Part shown: positions 43,444 through 51,967 of the stretch, in pieces
Layout: each line of letters opens with the position of its first letter
How positions within the stretch are numbered: position 1 is the stretch's first letter
Assembly (NCBI GenBank): GCA_947087645.1
Contig: CAMUDN010000002.1
Location: 134,164 to 198,163, forward strand
Direction: 5' to 3'
Length of the DNA stretch: 64,000 nucleotides
Source: an uncultured Bulleidia sp.
GTDB lineage: Bacteria > Bacillota_I > Bacilli_A > Erysipelotrichales > Erysipelotrichaceae
Notes under the pieces: generated by a model
Database searches by the model: none
The model's input: the letters and a program-made list of their open reading frames with translations, nothing else
Told to the model about the DNA's origin: nothing
Program-made: the position numbers and the translations under genes

Positions 43444-44148
43444 ATGGAAAAGATTATATCTTTACAAAATCAAAAAATAAAAATGTGGTCTTTGTTACGA
43501 TATAAAAAAGGGCGAGATAAGCAAAAAAAATTTTTAATTGAAACAGATCATTTAATACAAGAAGCTAAGAAGGCAGGTATTTTAGAAAAAATTATTTCAG
43601 ATATTGATGGTGATATATTAGTAAGTTCAGCAGTTTTAAAAAAAATACAGATTTCACAGTCAACAATTCATCAAATTGGTTTATGTAAGATACCGCATTT
43701 TAAAGAGCGTGATTATACTAAAGTAATAATATTAGATGAAATACAAGATCCTGGTAATTTAGGTACAATTATTCGGAGTGCATTAGCATTTGGTTATGAA
43801 GCAATCTACTGCTCATTAAATTGTTGTGATGCTTTTAATGATAAGTGTGTACAAGCATCTCAAGGAGCTGTTTTTTTCTTGCCGGTATTTCGTTATGATT
43901 TAAGTGAAGTTATTATTTCTTTGAAGAAAAAAGGTTTAAAAATTTTAGGTACTAGTTTACAAGAATCAATACCGTTAAAGAAAGTACAAAAAGAAACAAA
44001 AATAGCCCTTTTATTAGGTAATGAAGGGCAAGGAGTAAAGGATGATTTACTTGCTCTTTGTGATGAAGTTACACGTATTGAAATAAATGGTTTTGAAAGT
44101 TTAAATGTTGCGATTGCAGCAGCTATTCTTATGTACAATTTTCAATAA
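43444..44148 (+). CDS. TrmH/SpoU-family RNA methyltransferase 2, 234 aa
   Basis: A second SpoU-type 2'-O-methyltransferase, quite different from the first. The small N-terminal domain (QNQKIKMWSLLRYKKGRDKQ, residues 7-26) resembles the YsgA/RlmB-like Firmicutes type. The knot motifs are canonical: DEIQDPGNLGTIIRSALAFG (residues 99-118), LLGNEGQGV, and INGFESLNVAIAAAI. The gene is eight bases after the first methyltransferase gene and closes the U32/methyltransferase operon (40629-44148). A terminator follows. Confidence 0.9.
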   Translation: MEKIISLQNQKIKMWSLLRYKKGRDKQKKFLIETDHLIQEAKKAGILEKIISDIDGDILVSSAVLKKIQISQSTIHQIGLCKIPHFKERDYTKVIILDEIQDPGNLGTIIRSALAFGYEAIYCSLNCCDAFNDKCVQASQGAVFFLPVFRYDLSEVIISLKKKGLKILGTSLQESIPLKKVQKETKIALLLGNEGQGVKDDLLALCDEVTRIEINGFESLNVAIAAAILMYNFQ

Positions 44149-44197
44149 AGTGATAATAATGTAGTTAATACATTATAAAATTAGGTATATAAATTAT

Positions 44198-44244
44198 AAA
44201 AAAGTGAATCTAAAGGTTTTGTTTAACTTTAAATTCACTTTTTA
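44198..44244. terminator. Bidirectional terminator between methyltransferase and adhE
   Basis: AAAAAGTGAAT and ATTCACTTTTT close an interrupted stem with inner arms TAAAG and CTTTA. It has a T-run on both strands and lies between two convergent genes. Confidence 0.8.
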
Positions 44245-44258
44245 TTTATCTTTTTTAA

Positions 44259-46889
44259 TTAGTGTTGATCGTAAGTAATAATTTTGCCTGTATAGGCAGC
44301 TTTCATGATTTCCATCATATCTTTAACCATTGGTACACGTGGATTAGCTGGTGAACATTGATCTTCGTAAGCCTTATATGCTAGATCTTCAAGCTTACTC
44401 TCCCATTCTTTTTGATTGATACCTTGATCTTTGAAATTCATTGGCATGCCAACTTCAATACCTAAGTCATAAACAGCTTGAGCAAATTTTTCTACACCTT
44501 CTTGTACAGTATCAAATTTTAAACCAATCATATGTGCTAATTCAGCATATCTTTCATCAGCATCATAATATTGATATCTAGGCCACAAGCCTGGTTTTTC
44601 CGGTTTTGTGCCATTGTAACGAATAACATATGGTAAGACGGTAGCACATGTACGACCATGAACAGTATGGAATTCAGCTCCTATTTTATGAGCTAAAGAA
44701 TGAGCCATACCTAAATACGCATTAGCAAATGCCATGCCAGCAATCGTTGAAGCGTTATGCATTTTTTCTCGTGCTTGAGCATCACTGGCTCCATTTTTAA
44801 CTGATCGAGCTAAATACTTAAAGACCATTTTAATTGCTTGCATAGCTAATGCATCACTGTAATCAGTAGCCATAATTGATACATATGCTTCAATAGCATG
44901 CGTTAAAACATCCATACCTGAATCAGCAGCTACTTGAGCTGGTAGTTTCATAACTAAAGCTGGATCAATGATAGCAACTGTTGGTGTTAATGAATAGTCA
45001 GCTAGTGGAAATTTTAAATGTTTAATTTTATCTGAAATAACAGCGAATGGAGATACTTCAGAACCTGTTCCAGAAGTTGTTGGAATACATACTAAATGTG
45101 TTTTTTTACCAAGTTCTGGATATTGGAAAGCACGCTTACGAACATCCATAAATTTTTGCTTTAAATCGTTGAAGTCAACTTCTGGATGCTCATAAAATAG
45201 CCACATACCTTTGGCAGCATCCATAGATGATCCACCTCCTAAAGCAATAATAGTATCAGGTTTAAAAGCTTGCATTAATTCCCAACCTTTTTTAACAGTT
45301 TGTAAAGATGGATCAGGTTCAACATCACAAAACAATTGTACTTGTACTTTATTTTTCCGCTTTGCTAACTGTTCTTCAATACGTGAAACATATCCTAGAT
45401 CAACCATTGTACGATCAGTAACAATAAAAGCTCGATTAATTTCTCGCATATCTCTTAAATAAGTGATTGAATTTTGTTCAATATAAATCTTGCTTGGAAT
45501 TTTAAACCATTGCATAGTATTTCTTCTCTTTCCAATTTTTTTAACATTAATAAGATTAAGTGCTCCTACATTACCTGATACAGAATTATGACCATATGAA
45601 CCACAGCCTAGAGTCATCGAAGGAATAAAAGAGTTATAAATATTACCAATTCCACCAAAGGTTGTTGGTGAATTCCAAATCAATCGACAGGCTTTCATAC
45701 GTTTACCAAAAGCCTCAGCTAAATTACTATCATTAGTATGAATAGCTGCGGTATGACCTACACCATTTAACATGACAGTTGTTTCGGCTTTGTTAAAACC
45801 ATCATCTGTATTGAGAGCTTTTTCCATAGCTAAAACAGGTGATAATTTTTCCCTTGATAATGGTTCTTTAATTCCTGGTTGATTAATTTCAGCAATCAAA
45901 ATACTTGTTTTAGGATCTACTTTAAAACCTGCTTGTTGAGCAATCCAAGCAGCTGGCTTACCAGCCACAGCAGCATTTAATTTAGCCATTTCTACATCTT
46001 TACTATGTGCTTCATAACCAAACATAAATTTTTCTAGTTGTTTCTTTTCTTTTGTGGAACAGAAATGAACATTATAATGTTTAAACAATTTTTTTACTTC
46101 ATCATATACTTCTTGATCGACAATGACGGTTTGTTCGGAAGCACAGATCATACCATTATCAAATGCTTTAGACATGGCAATATCATTAACAGCTTGTTTT
46201 AAGTTAGCACTTTTTTCAATGTAAGCAGGAGCATTACCGGCACCTACACCAAGAGCTGGTTTACCACAACTATAGGCAGCTTTTACCATGGCATTACCAC
46301 CAGTTGCTAGAATTGTTGCTACTCCATCATGATGCATTAAGGCATTTGTTGCATCTAATGAAGGTTGTTCGATCCATTGAATACAATGCTTAGGCGCACC
46401 AGCTTTAAGTGCTGCTTCATAAACAACTTTAGCTGCTGCAATAGAACATTTTTGGGCATTAGGATGAAAAGCAAAAATAATTGGATTACGGGTTTTTAAA
46501 CAAATTAAACTTTTAAAGATAGCCGTTGAAGTAGGGTTAGTAACTGGTGTTAAACCAGCAACTACACCAACTGGTTCGGCAACTTCTGTGATACCAGAAA
46601 CAGGATCTTCGCTAATAATACCAACTGTTTTTAAATTGCGTAAATAATTTATCATATATTCACAAGCAAATAAATTTTTCGTAGCTTTATCCTCGAATAC
46701 ACCACGTCCGGTTTCCTCAATTGCTAATTTGGCTAAAGTACCATGTTGATCTAAAGCAGCAACTGTGCATTTAGCTACAATGTAATCAATTTTTTCTTGA
46801 TCAAATGAAGCATATTCATTTAAAGCAAGAAGGGCATTTTCAACTAATTGATTAACTTCATCTTGGAAAACTAGATTTTTTTCTGTCAT
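44259..46889 (-). CDS. adhE: Bifunctional acetaldehyde-CoA/alcohol dehydrogenase AdhE, 876 aa
   Basis: Two-step reduction of acetyl-CoA to ethanol with two NADH, the main ethanol route in anaerobes; the enzyme forms spirosomes. The N-terminal aldehyde dehydrogenase half (about 1-440) has the active cysteine in NGMICASEQT. After a linker the iron-dependent alcohol dehydrogenase half starts near residue 455, with GGGSSMDAAKGMW, SGTGSEVSPFAVI and iron ligands in GMAHSLAHKIGAEFHTVHG (about residues 721-739). The length is typical. Ribosome binding site AGAGAGGTG. The upstream region carries a candidate promoter, a Rex-like operator at the start site and a perfect cre. Confidence 0.97.
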   Translation of the reverse strand: MTEKNLVFQDEVNQLVENALLALNEYASFDQEKIDYIVAKCTVAALDQHGTLAKLAIEETGRGVFEDKATKNLFACEYMINYLRNLKTVGIISEDPVSGITEVAEPVGVVAGLTPVTNPTSTAIFKSLICLKTRNPIIFAFHPNAQKCSIAAAKVVYEAALKAGAPKHCIQWIEQPSLDATNALMHHDGVATILATGGNAMVKAAYSCGKPALGVGAGNAPAYIEKSANLKQAVNDIAMSKAFDNGMICASEQTVIVDQEVYDEVKKLFKHYNVHFCSTKEKKQLEKFMFGYEAHSKDVEMAKLNAAVAGKPAAWIAQQAGFKVDPKTSILIAEINQPGIKEPLSREKLSPVLAMEKALNTDDGFNKAETTVMLNGVGHTAAIHTNDSNLAEAFGKRMKACRLIWNSPTTFGGIGNIYNSFIPSMTLGCGSYGHNSVSGNVGALNLINVKKIGKRRNTMQWFKIPSKIYIEQNSITYLRDMREINRAFIVTDRTMVDLGYVSRIEEQLAKRKNKVQVQLFCDVEPDPSLQTVKKGWELMQAFKPDTIIALGGGSSMDAAKGMWLFYEHPEVDFNDLKQKFMDVRKRAFQYPELGKKTHLVCIPTTSGTGSEVSPFAVISDKIKHLKFPLADYSLTPTVAIIDPALVMKLPAQVAADSGMDVLTHAIEAYVSIMATDYSDALAMQAIKMVFKYLARSVKNGASDAQAREKMHNASTIAGMAFANAYLGMAHSLAHKIGAEFHTVHGRTCATVLPYVIRYNGTKPEKPGLWPRYQYYDADERYAELAHMIGLKFDTVQEGVEKFAQAVYDLGIEVGMPMNFKDQGINQKEWESKLEDLAYKAYEDQCSPANPRVPMVKDMMEIMKAAYTGKIITYDQH

Positions 46890-46901
46890 ATTAACACCTC
46901 T

Positions 46902-46919
46902 CTGTTATCTATTTCACAA
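46902..46919 (-). promoter_or_regulatory. Rex-like redox operator before adhE
   Basis: Minus strand TTGTGA-AATAGA-TAACAG fits the Rex consensus TTGTKA-N6-TMACAA with one mismatch (last base). It lies at the predicted transcription start of adhE, where Rex would block transcription when NADH/NAD+ is low. Confidence 0.65.
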
Positions 46920-46924
46920 GTAAT

Positions 46925-46952
46925 AGTTTAAATGATCTCAGAAAAAATACAA
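46925..46952 (-). promoter_or_regulatory. Candidate promoter of adhE
   Basis: Minus strand TTGTAT (46952-46947), 16-base spacer, TAAACT (46930-46925). The predicted start, about 46918, falls in the Rex-like site. Confidence 0.55.
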
Positions 46953-46975
46953 TAGCATTTATTATTTTTTTCACA

Positions 46976-46989
46976 TGTAAGCGATAACA
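46976..46989. promoter_or_regulatory. CcpA (cre) site between adhE and the divergent gene
   Basis: TGTAAGCGATAACA matches the cre consensus TGWNANCGNTNWCA at all 14 positions, on either strand. It lies about 24 bases upstream of the adhE -35 box, a position that could serve activation of adhE or control of the divergent S51-like gene. Confidence 0.7.
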
Positions 46990-47086
46990 TTATTTAAAAA
47001 GCAAAAAATAATCATTTTCATAATAATTTTTTATGAAGATATAATATTATAATTATCTTGTATCCACTTGAAAGGACATTAATCAG

Positions 47087-47749
47087 ATGAAAAATATTTT
47101 ATTATCAACTGCTTACTTAGCTCAAGAATGGTTAGTAAATGATTTGTCAACTGTACTTAATAAGCAATATTCGATGCTTGTTTTAACTTCTATTAATGAA
47201 AATTATTTACCATTTGAAACATCTTTAGAAGAAAGAACGCAAAGAATATTAGCTCATTCTTTAAAACAATATGGTATGCAAAAAAAGCAAGTAACTTTTG
47301 CTCGCTTAGTATTATCAAATAAAGATAAAATTAAAAAAGCTTTAAGTAATAAAGATGTTCTTATTTTTGTTGGAACAGATGCTTTAAAAACATATCAAAA
47401 ACTGGAAGATAATGATTTATTTGAAGATGTATATAATTTTAAGGGAGTTAAAATTATAATTGGACCAATTGCTCACTTATTTTTAAAAGATAATTATCTT
47501 AATTTGCCAAGCTTAGATAGCATGAGTAATTTTCAATTATTATTTAATTATGAAGAAAATGTTGATAATATTCATCAAATTATTGAATTATTAGAAGAGA
47601 AAGGAAAACAAGTTATTGCATTGAATGAAAGATCAGGATTAATAATTGAAGATAATAATCTTTTACCCCTAGGTGATGTTTATCTTTTTACGATGGATAA
47701 GCTAGATGAATTGTATAGAGCTTATGATGAATATAATAAAGTGAAATAG
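47087..47749 (+). CDS. Peptidase E (S51)-like protein without the catalytic serine, 220 aa
   Basis: Overall layout resembles S51 peptidase E/cyanophycinase-like proteins: MKNILLSTAYLAQEW start, a strand VLIFVGTDALKTYQKL where peptidase E has its GGNTF loop, and an end of the IALNERSGLIIEDNN type. However, where the family has the nucleophile elbow GxSAG, this protein reads GPIAH, so no serine is present. It may be a non-catalytic relative or an unrelated Rossmann-like protein; the assignment is tentative. Ribosome binding site GAAAGGAC. Divergent from adhE with a shared ~200-base regulatory region; monocistronic with a terminator. Confidence 0.6.
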   Translation: MKNILLSTAYLAQEWLVNDLSTVLNKQYSMLVLTSINENYLPFETSLEERTQRILAHSLKQYGMQKKQVTFARLVLSNKDKIKKALSNKDVLIFVGTDALKTYQKLEDNDLFEDVYNFKGVKIIIGPIAHLFLKDNYLNLPSLDSMSNFQLLFNYEENVDNIHQIIELLEEKGKQVIALNERSGLIIEDNNLLPLGDVYLFTMDKLDELYRAYDEYNKVK

Positions 47750-47827
47750 AAAATCATAAGTTTAAAAATACAAATTGATTAATTTTTGGCTGTCTTTTTA
47801 TATTAGTGAGAATCTATAACGATTATG

Positions 47828-47860
47828 AAAATAGCACTTCGAAAGGGAAGTGCTATTTTA
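47828..47860. terminator. Bidirectional terminator between S51-like gene and apbE
   Basis: AAAATAGCACTTC and GAAGTGCTATTTT form a perfect 13-bp stem with loop GAAAGG, ending one base from the apbE stop codon. Confidence 0.88.
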
Positions 47861-48982
47861 TTATTTACTTAGAGTAATATTACCATTTAAGCCATCTGTG
47901 TAAGATATAGCATATTGATCTACTAGTTCATATTTTTGATCTTGTACCTTATTTCTTTCCATCACCCAAATAGCATTAATTTCTTTACCACTTTCTTTTT
48001 TAATACGTTTAATAAGTTCTTTGCCTTCTTTGATTGATAAAGTAAATAAACTTGTACTCATAGCATCAGCCATTCCTGAATCGGCAGTTAAAATAGTTAC
48101 AGAGCGGTAATAACGAGCTGGATAAAGAGTTTGAGGATCAATAATATGAGAATACATTTGATTATCGTTAGCGATGTAATAACGTTCATAATCACCTGAT
48201 GTCACAAAAGATAAACTACCTTTTTTATTAAAAGAAAGTAAACCATTTTGTAATTTTCCATCTGGATCAGCAACGCCAATAGTCCATGCTTCATTTTTTG
48301 GTTTTGTTCCAATCGTCCGAATATTTCGACCAACATTTACATAGCCTGATTTAACACCTTTTTTCTCCATAGCTCTAGCAACTAATTCAGTTGCATAGCC
48401 TTTACCAATAGCTCCTACATCAAGACTTACATTAGGATCACTTATGAAAACAGTTTTTTTATTCTCATCAATTTTAATTTTATCCCAACCTTTTTGAAAA
48501 CGTGTTTTTTCTAATTCTTCTTTGGTAGGTAATGATCCTTTCTTGCCTTGCTGATTAAGTATAATCCCTTCTTCTCGATATTTATGCCATAATTTTAAAG
48601 TAGAACCGATAGTGATATCAAATTCACCTTTACTTAGATCATAAAAATGCTTTGCTTCTTTTAATAAATCGATAATTGACTGATCTACTTTAATAGCTTT
48701 TTTACCAGCATTATCATTTATCGTTTTAAGATTATTTAGACCGTCATAATTATGATAAATATCAAATAAATCATTGTAATGTTTTAAAAGCTGACAACTA
48801 TCTTTAAAATTTTTTTGGGCATCGTCATTACTTTTTTTAGTATTTTCAAGATAACTATATACGGTATCAAAGCCAGAATCATAACTTAGATTTTTATAGG
48901 TAATTATTTTTGCTTCTGAACAAGCTGTTAAAAAGAAGATGAAGACAAGCAGATAAATTTTTAAGGAATATATTTTTTTCAT
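47861..48982 (-). CDS. apbE: FAD:protein FMN transferase ApbE, lipoprotein, 373 aa
   Basis: Attaches FMN covalently to a threonine of target proteins, using FAD and Mg2+. The signal peptide ends in lipobox LTAC (Cys21), so it works outside the membrane, where the FMN domains of Rnf are found. DVGAIGKGYATELVARAM is the family's conserved flavin-binding block and DAMSTSLF carries the metal/catalytic Asp. The usual LGGNI motif reads VGRNI here, with one Gly changed to Arg. It is divergent from rnfC (about 200 bases apart), and the RnfD and RnfG encoded next door contain four candidate flavinylation sites, so they are its probable targets. Confidence 0.92.
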   Translation of the reverse strand: MKKIYSLKIYLLVFIFFLTACSEAKIITYKNLSYDSGFDTVYSYLENTKKSNDDAQKNFKDSCQLLKHYNDLFDIYHNYDGLNNLKTINDNAGKKAIKVDQSIIDLLKEAKHFYDLSKGEFDITIGSTLKLWHKYREEGIILNQQGKKGSLPTKEELEKTRFQKGWDKIKIDENKKTVFISDPNVSLDVGAIGKGYATELVARAMEKKGVKSGYVNVGRNIRTIGTKPKNEAWTIGVADPDGKLQNGLLSFNKKGSLSFVTSGDYERYYIANDNQMYSHIIDPQTLYPARYYRSVTILTADSGMADAMSTSLFTLSIKEGKELIKRIKKESGKEINAIWVMERNKVQDQKYELVDQYAISYTDGLNGNITLSK

Positions 48983-49188
48983 ATCTATTATTTTAGCACA
49001 AACATAAATTAAAGATAAAAAAGTACATAAGTAAATTTTAAAAAAATACTTTTTTATTTTTTAGGTCTCTAAGCTAGTTTTCTTTGTATGTAGCAAGCTA
49101 TATATATTATAAACTATCGCAACTAACCGATATTACGATTATTAAATATGCTATAATATTTGTGATTCGGGGAAAGGACTTTGAAACT

Positions 49189-50511
49189 ATGTCGATTTTT
49201 AGAGGGCCAATGAAAAAACACTTAAATGGCCATAAAGATTTAACAATGTCAGTAGCAGTTAATCACGCGATTGATCCGGATGATCTCTGGGTTCCAGTTG
49301 CAAGTGGTCCTAGTGACATGAATGTTTGTGTTGAAGTAGGTTCACAAGTAAAAAAAGGAACGAAGCTAGCAGAACGAAATGATCATTTTTATCTCCCAGT
49401 ATTTTCACCTGTTTCAGGGGTTGTTGTGGAAGAGAAAAAAATGATTGGTGGGGATGGTCGCTTACACCTACATTTACATATTGTGAATGATCATAAAAAC
49501 GATACTGCTCAATCGTTTGCAACATTAGATTATCAAAAAGCTAGTCGTCAAGAATTATTGGAATTTGTTAAAAATGCCGGTATTTTAGGTTTAGGTGGTG
49601 CTGGCTTTCCAAGTTATGTTAAATATTTAAAAACTGATGGTATTGAATTATTAATTATAAATGCAGTTGAATGTGAACCGTTTTTGACAGCTGATTATAA
49701 AGCTATGGAAGAAAATATGGCTAGTCTTAAAACAGGTATTTTAGCTTTATGGAAGTTATCCGCTGCTCCTAGAGTAGTTTTGGCAATTAAAGAAGATAAA
49801 AAAGAAATGATTGCTAAATTACGGTCATGCTTTGCTGATACGCAAATTGAAGTTAAAACAGTTCCGGATGCTTATCCGATGGGATATGAAAGAACTTTAA
49901 CTTATCAATTGACAAAAAGAAGATATGATCGTTTACCAAGTGAGGCAGGCGTAATTATTAACAATGCAAATACAGCTATTGCTTTAGCTATTGCACTTGA
50001 AAAAGGTATGCCGATTACTCATAAGTATGTCACAGTTAGTGGTGATGCTTTGAAGCATCCGCAAACAGTATATGCTCCAGTTGGTACAACGGCACATGAT
50101 TTAGTTGAAGCTGTAGGTGGTTTTGCTAAAGAAGTTGATGATGTTTTATTAATTAATGGTGGTCCAATGATGGGACGGGCTATTCCAGGAGATACATGGG
50201 CTATTGCTCAACAAACAAATGGTTTAACAGTACTTAAAAATAAAAAAGTTGATGCTATACCATGTTTACGTTGTGGTGGTTGTGTTGATCATTGTCCAAT
50301 GGGTTTACAACCGATACGTATACAAGAAGAACATAAAACAATGAATTTTGATCGTTTAATGAAATTAAGAGTTTTAGATTGTGTGGAATGTGGATTATGT
50401 ACTTTTGTTTGCCCATCTAAAATAACTGTTACGGAAAATATGCGTAGAGCAAAAACATTTGTTAATTCTAAGTTAAAAATGGCCCAAGCGGCTAAGGGAG
50501 GTAAAAAGTGA
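49189..50511 (+). CDS. rnfC: Rnf complex subunit RnfC, 440 aa
   Basis: Peripheral, NADH-side subunit of the Rnf (ferredoxin:NAD+ oxidoreductase) ion pump, holding flavin/NADH and two [4Fe-4S] clusters. GILGLGGAGFPSYVKYL near residue 130 is the glycine-rich NADH/FMN motif. The clusters are CLRCGGCVDHCP and CVECGLCTFVCP near residues 365-410. I start at 49189 (AAAGGACTTTG upstream), giving MSIFRGPM; the frame is open from 49084 but that part has no support. A TATAAT box at 49152-49157 is a possible -10. First gene of rnfCDGEA-x-B; overlaps rnfD by four bases. Confidence 0.95.
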   Translation: MSIFRGPMKKHLNGHKDLTMSVAVNHAIDPDDLWVPVASGPSDMNVCVEVGSQVKKGTKLAERNDHFYLPVFSPVSGVVVEEKKMIGGDGRLHLHLHIVNDHKNDTAQSFATLDYQKASRQELLEFVKNAGILGLGGAGFPSYVKYLKTDGIELLIINAVECEPFLTADYKAMEENMASLKTGILALWKLSAAPRVVLAIKEDKKEMIAKLRSCFADTQIEVKTVPDAYPMGYERTLTYQLTKRRYDRLPSEAGVIINNANTAIALAIALEKGMPITHKYVTVSGDALKHPQTVYAPVGTTAHDLVEAVGGFAKEVDDVLLINGGPMMGRAIPGDTWAIAQQTNGLTVLKNKKVDAIPCLRCGGCVDHCPMGLQPIRIQEEHKTMNFDRLMKLRVLDCVECGLCTFVCPSKITVTENMRRAKTFVNSKLKMAQAAKGGKK

Positions 50512-51959
50512 TGAAATACTCATATAATGCTTCACCGAACTATCGAGCTAAACGTTCGACAGATAATATTATGTTTGATATTACACTTGGCCTTTTAGTT
50601 GTACTTATTTATGCTTGTATTTGGTATGGTTTAAATAGTGGTTGGAATTATAGTGTTCGCATTGTTTGTATGGCATTAGTTACTACTATAACAGCCATTT
50701 TAACAGAGGCTATTTATTTTAAAGTGATGAAAAAGGAAGTAGGGCATACTTTAAAACATTCTTATGTGTGGGTCACAGCTTTAATTATTACTTTAATTAC
50801 AAAAATTAATGTTAGCTTTTATGCATTAATTATTGCTACGGTTATTGCTGTTTTATTTGGAAAATTAATTTTTGGTGGTTTTGGCCAAAATATTTTTAAT
50901 CCAGCAGCTTTTGCTGAAGCAATTATTATGAATTCTTTTGCTGCTAGTGTAGCACCTGATTTTACAACCGGTTCAACACCGATGGCAACGTTTGCTGCTC
51001 ATGGTTGGGTTGTGAGTGGTGATAAGATGAATTCTTTATTAGACAGCTTTCACCATTTTGGCGGTTTAATTTTTGGTAATTATTTCAGTACGATAGGTGG
51101 TAGCTTTGCTTTAGTTATCTTAATTGTAGGTGCATATTTAATTTATAAAAAAGCAATTGATTGGCGTTTAAGTTGTACTTATTTGTTATCTGTTTTAATT
51201 ATGAGTTTAGCCGTAGGTATTATACATGGTAATATGCTTGCGTTTACTTTGTTAAATCTATTTGGTGGAGGAGTTATATTTGGGGCTATTTTTATGTTAA
51301 CAGATCCTGTTACTTCACCAGTTAGTACTGCTGGCAAGTATATTTTTGCGATTGGTTCAGCAATGCTAACATTATTAATTCGTTGGAAAGCTAATTTACC
51401 AGATGGTGTATTATTTTCTATTTTATTAATGAATATGTTGACAGTTGCTATTGATAATTTAGTTGATGGTAGTCAAGTTAAAGATGCTAAGATGATTTGG
51501 CGAAAGACGGCTATTATTGTGTGCGTGTCTTTAGTTATACCAATATCCGTTGGTGCCTTTTTAAAACCAAAAGAAGTGAAAGCAAGTGAAAAGAAAGTAG
51601 CTGAAAAACCAAAGGCAAAGGCATTGAAAGATGAAGATTTCAGTTCTAATGCAGCCAGTTGTAGTGTAAAGAGTAAAGATGGAACAACGATCATATATAG
51701 TTGTAAGGCAAAAGGTTTTGAGAATGAGTCAGCAGCAACGATAACAGTTGATACAAGTAATAAGACTGTCAAGAAAGTTGTTGTTGATAGTTTTGGTGAT
51801 ACTAAAGGAGTAGGTGATTTAGCGATCAGTGAAGAAGCCTTGAAACGTTATGCAGGTGTAAATGAACAAAGTAGTGTGGAAGTAGTTAGTGGAGCAACAT
51901 TTACTTCAACAGGTATTAAAGCAATGGCTTATAAAGCCTTACAAATGGCAGAAAAATAG
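50508..51959 (+). CDS. rnfD: RnfD fused to an extra C-terminal FMN-binding domain, 483 aa
   Basis: Membrane subunit of Rnf, homologous to NqrB. The normal part (residues 1 to ~355) has about ten membrane helices. Its own flavinylation motif is DFTTGSTPM, with Thr157 the likely FMN carrier, and it has Ser where most have Ala. A Lys/Glu/Ala-rich linker then leads to a second domain (about 366-483) ending VVSGATFTSTGIKAM, with Thr464 as a further FMN site. Usual RnfD proteins are ~310-350 aa, so the tail is an addition. The tail DNA (51603-51963) is almost identical to the end of rnfG. If the tail is extracytoplasmic, the lipoprotein ApbE could modify it. Confidence 0.94.
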   Translation: MMKYSYNASPNYRAKRSTDNIMFDITLGLLVVLIYACIWYGLNSGWNYSVRIVCMALVTTITAILTEAIYFKVMKKEVGHTLKHSYVWVTALIITLITKINVSFYALIIATVIAVLFGKLIFGGFGQNIFNPAAFAEAIIMNSFAASVAPDFTTGSTPMATFAAHGWVVSGDKMNSLLDSFHHFGGLIFGNYFSTIGGSFALVILIVGAYLIYKKAIDWRLSCTYLLSVLIMSLAVGIIHGNMLAFTLLNLFGGGVIFGAIFMLTDPVTSPVSTAGKYIFAIGSAMLTLLIRWKANLPDGVLFSILLMNMLTVAIDNLVDGSQVKDAKMIWRKTAIIVCVSLVIPISVGAFLKPKEVKASEKKVAEKPKAKALKDEDFSSNAASCSVKSKDGTTIIYSCKAKGFENESAATITVDTSNKTVKKVVVDSFGDTKGVGDLAISEEALKRYAGVNEQSSVEVVSGATFTSTGIKAMAYKALQMAEK

Positions 51960-51963
51960 GAGG
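51603..51963 (+). repeat. 361-bp duplication, copy 1 (end of rnfD)
   Basis: Direct repeat of 52532-52892 at an offset of 929 bases. By eye the first ~326 bases are identical and only three substitutions occur, all within the last ~40 bases (C/T, G/A, A/G), giving Ala/Val, Ala/Thr and Glu/Gly changes. It runs through the stop codon to the GGAGG ribosome binding site. Confidence 0.95.
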
Positions 51964-51967
51964 AAAT

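Noticed and set aside
51473..51772. Minus-strand ORFs over the duplicated rnf segment (also 52501-52701)
   Set aside because: They are antisense shadows repeated only because the sense DNA is duplicated.
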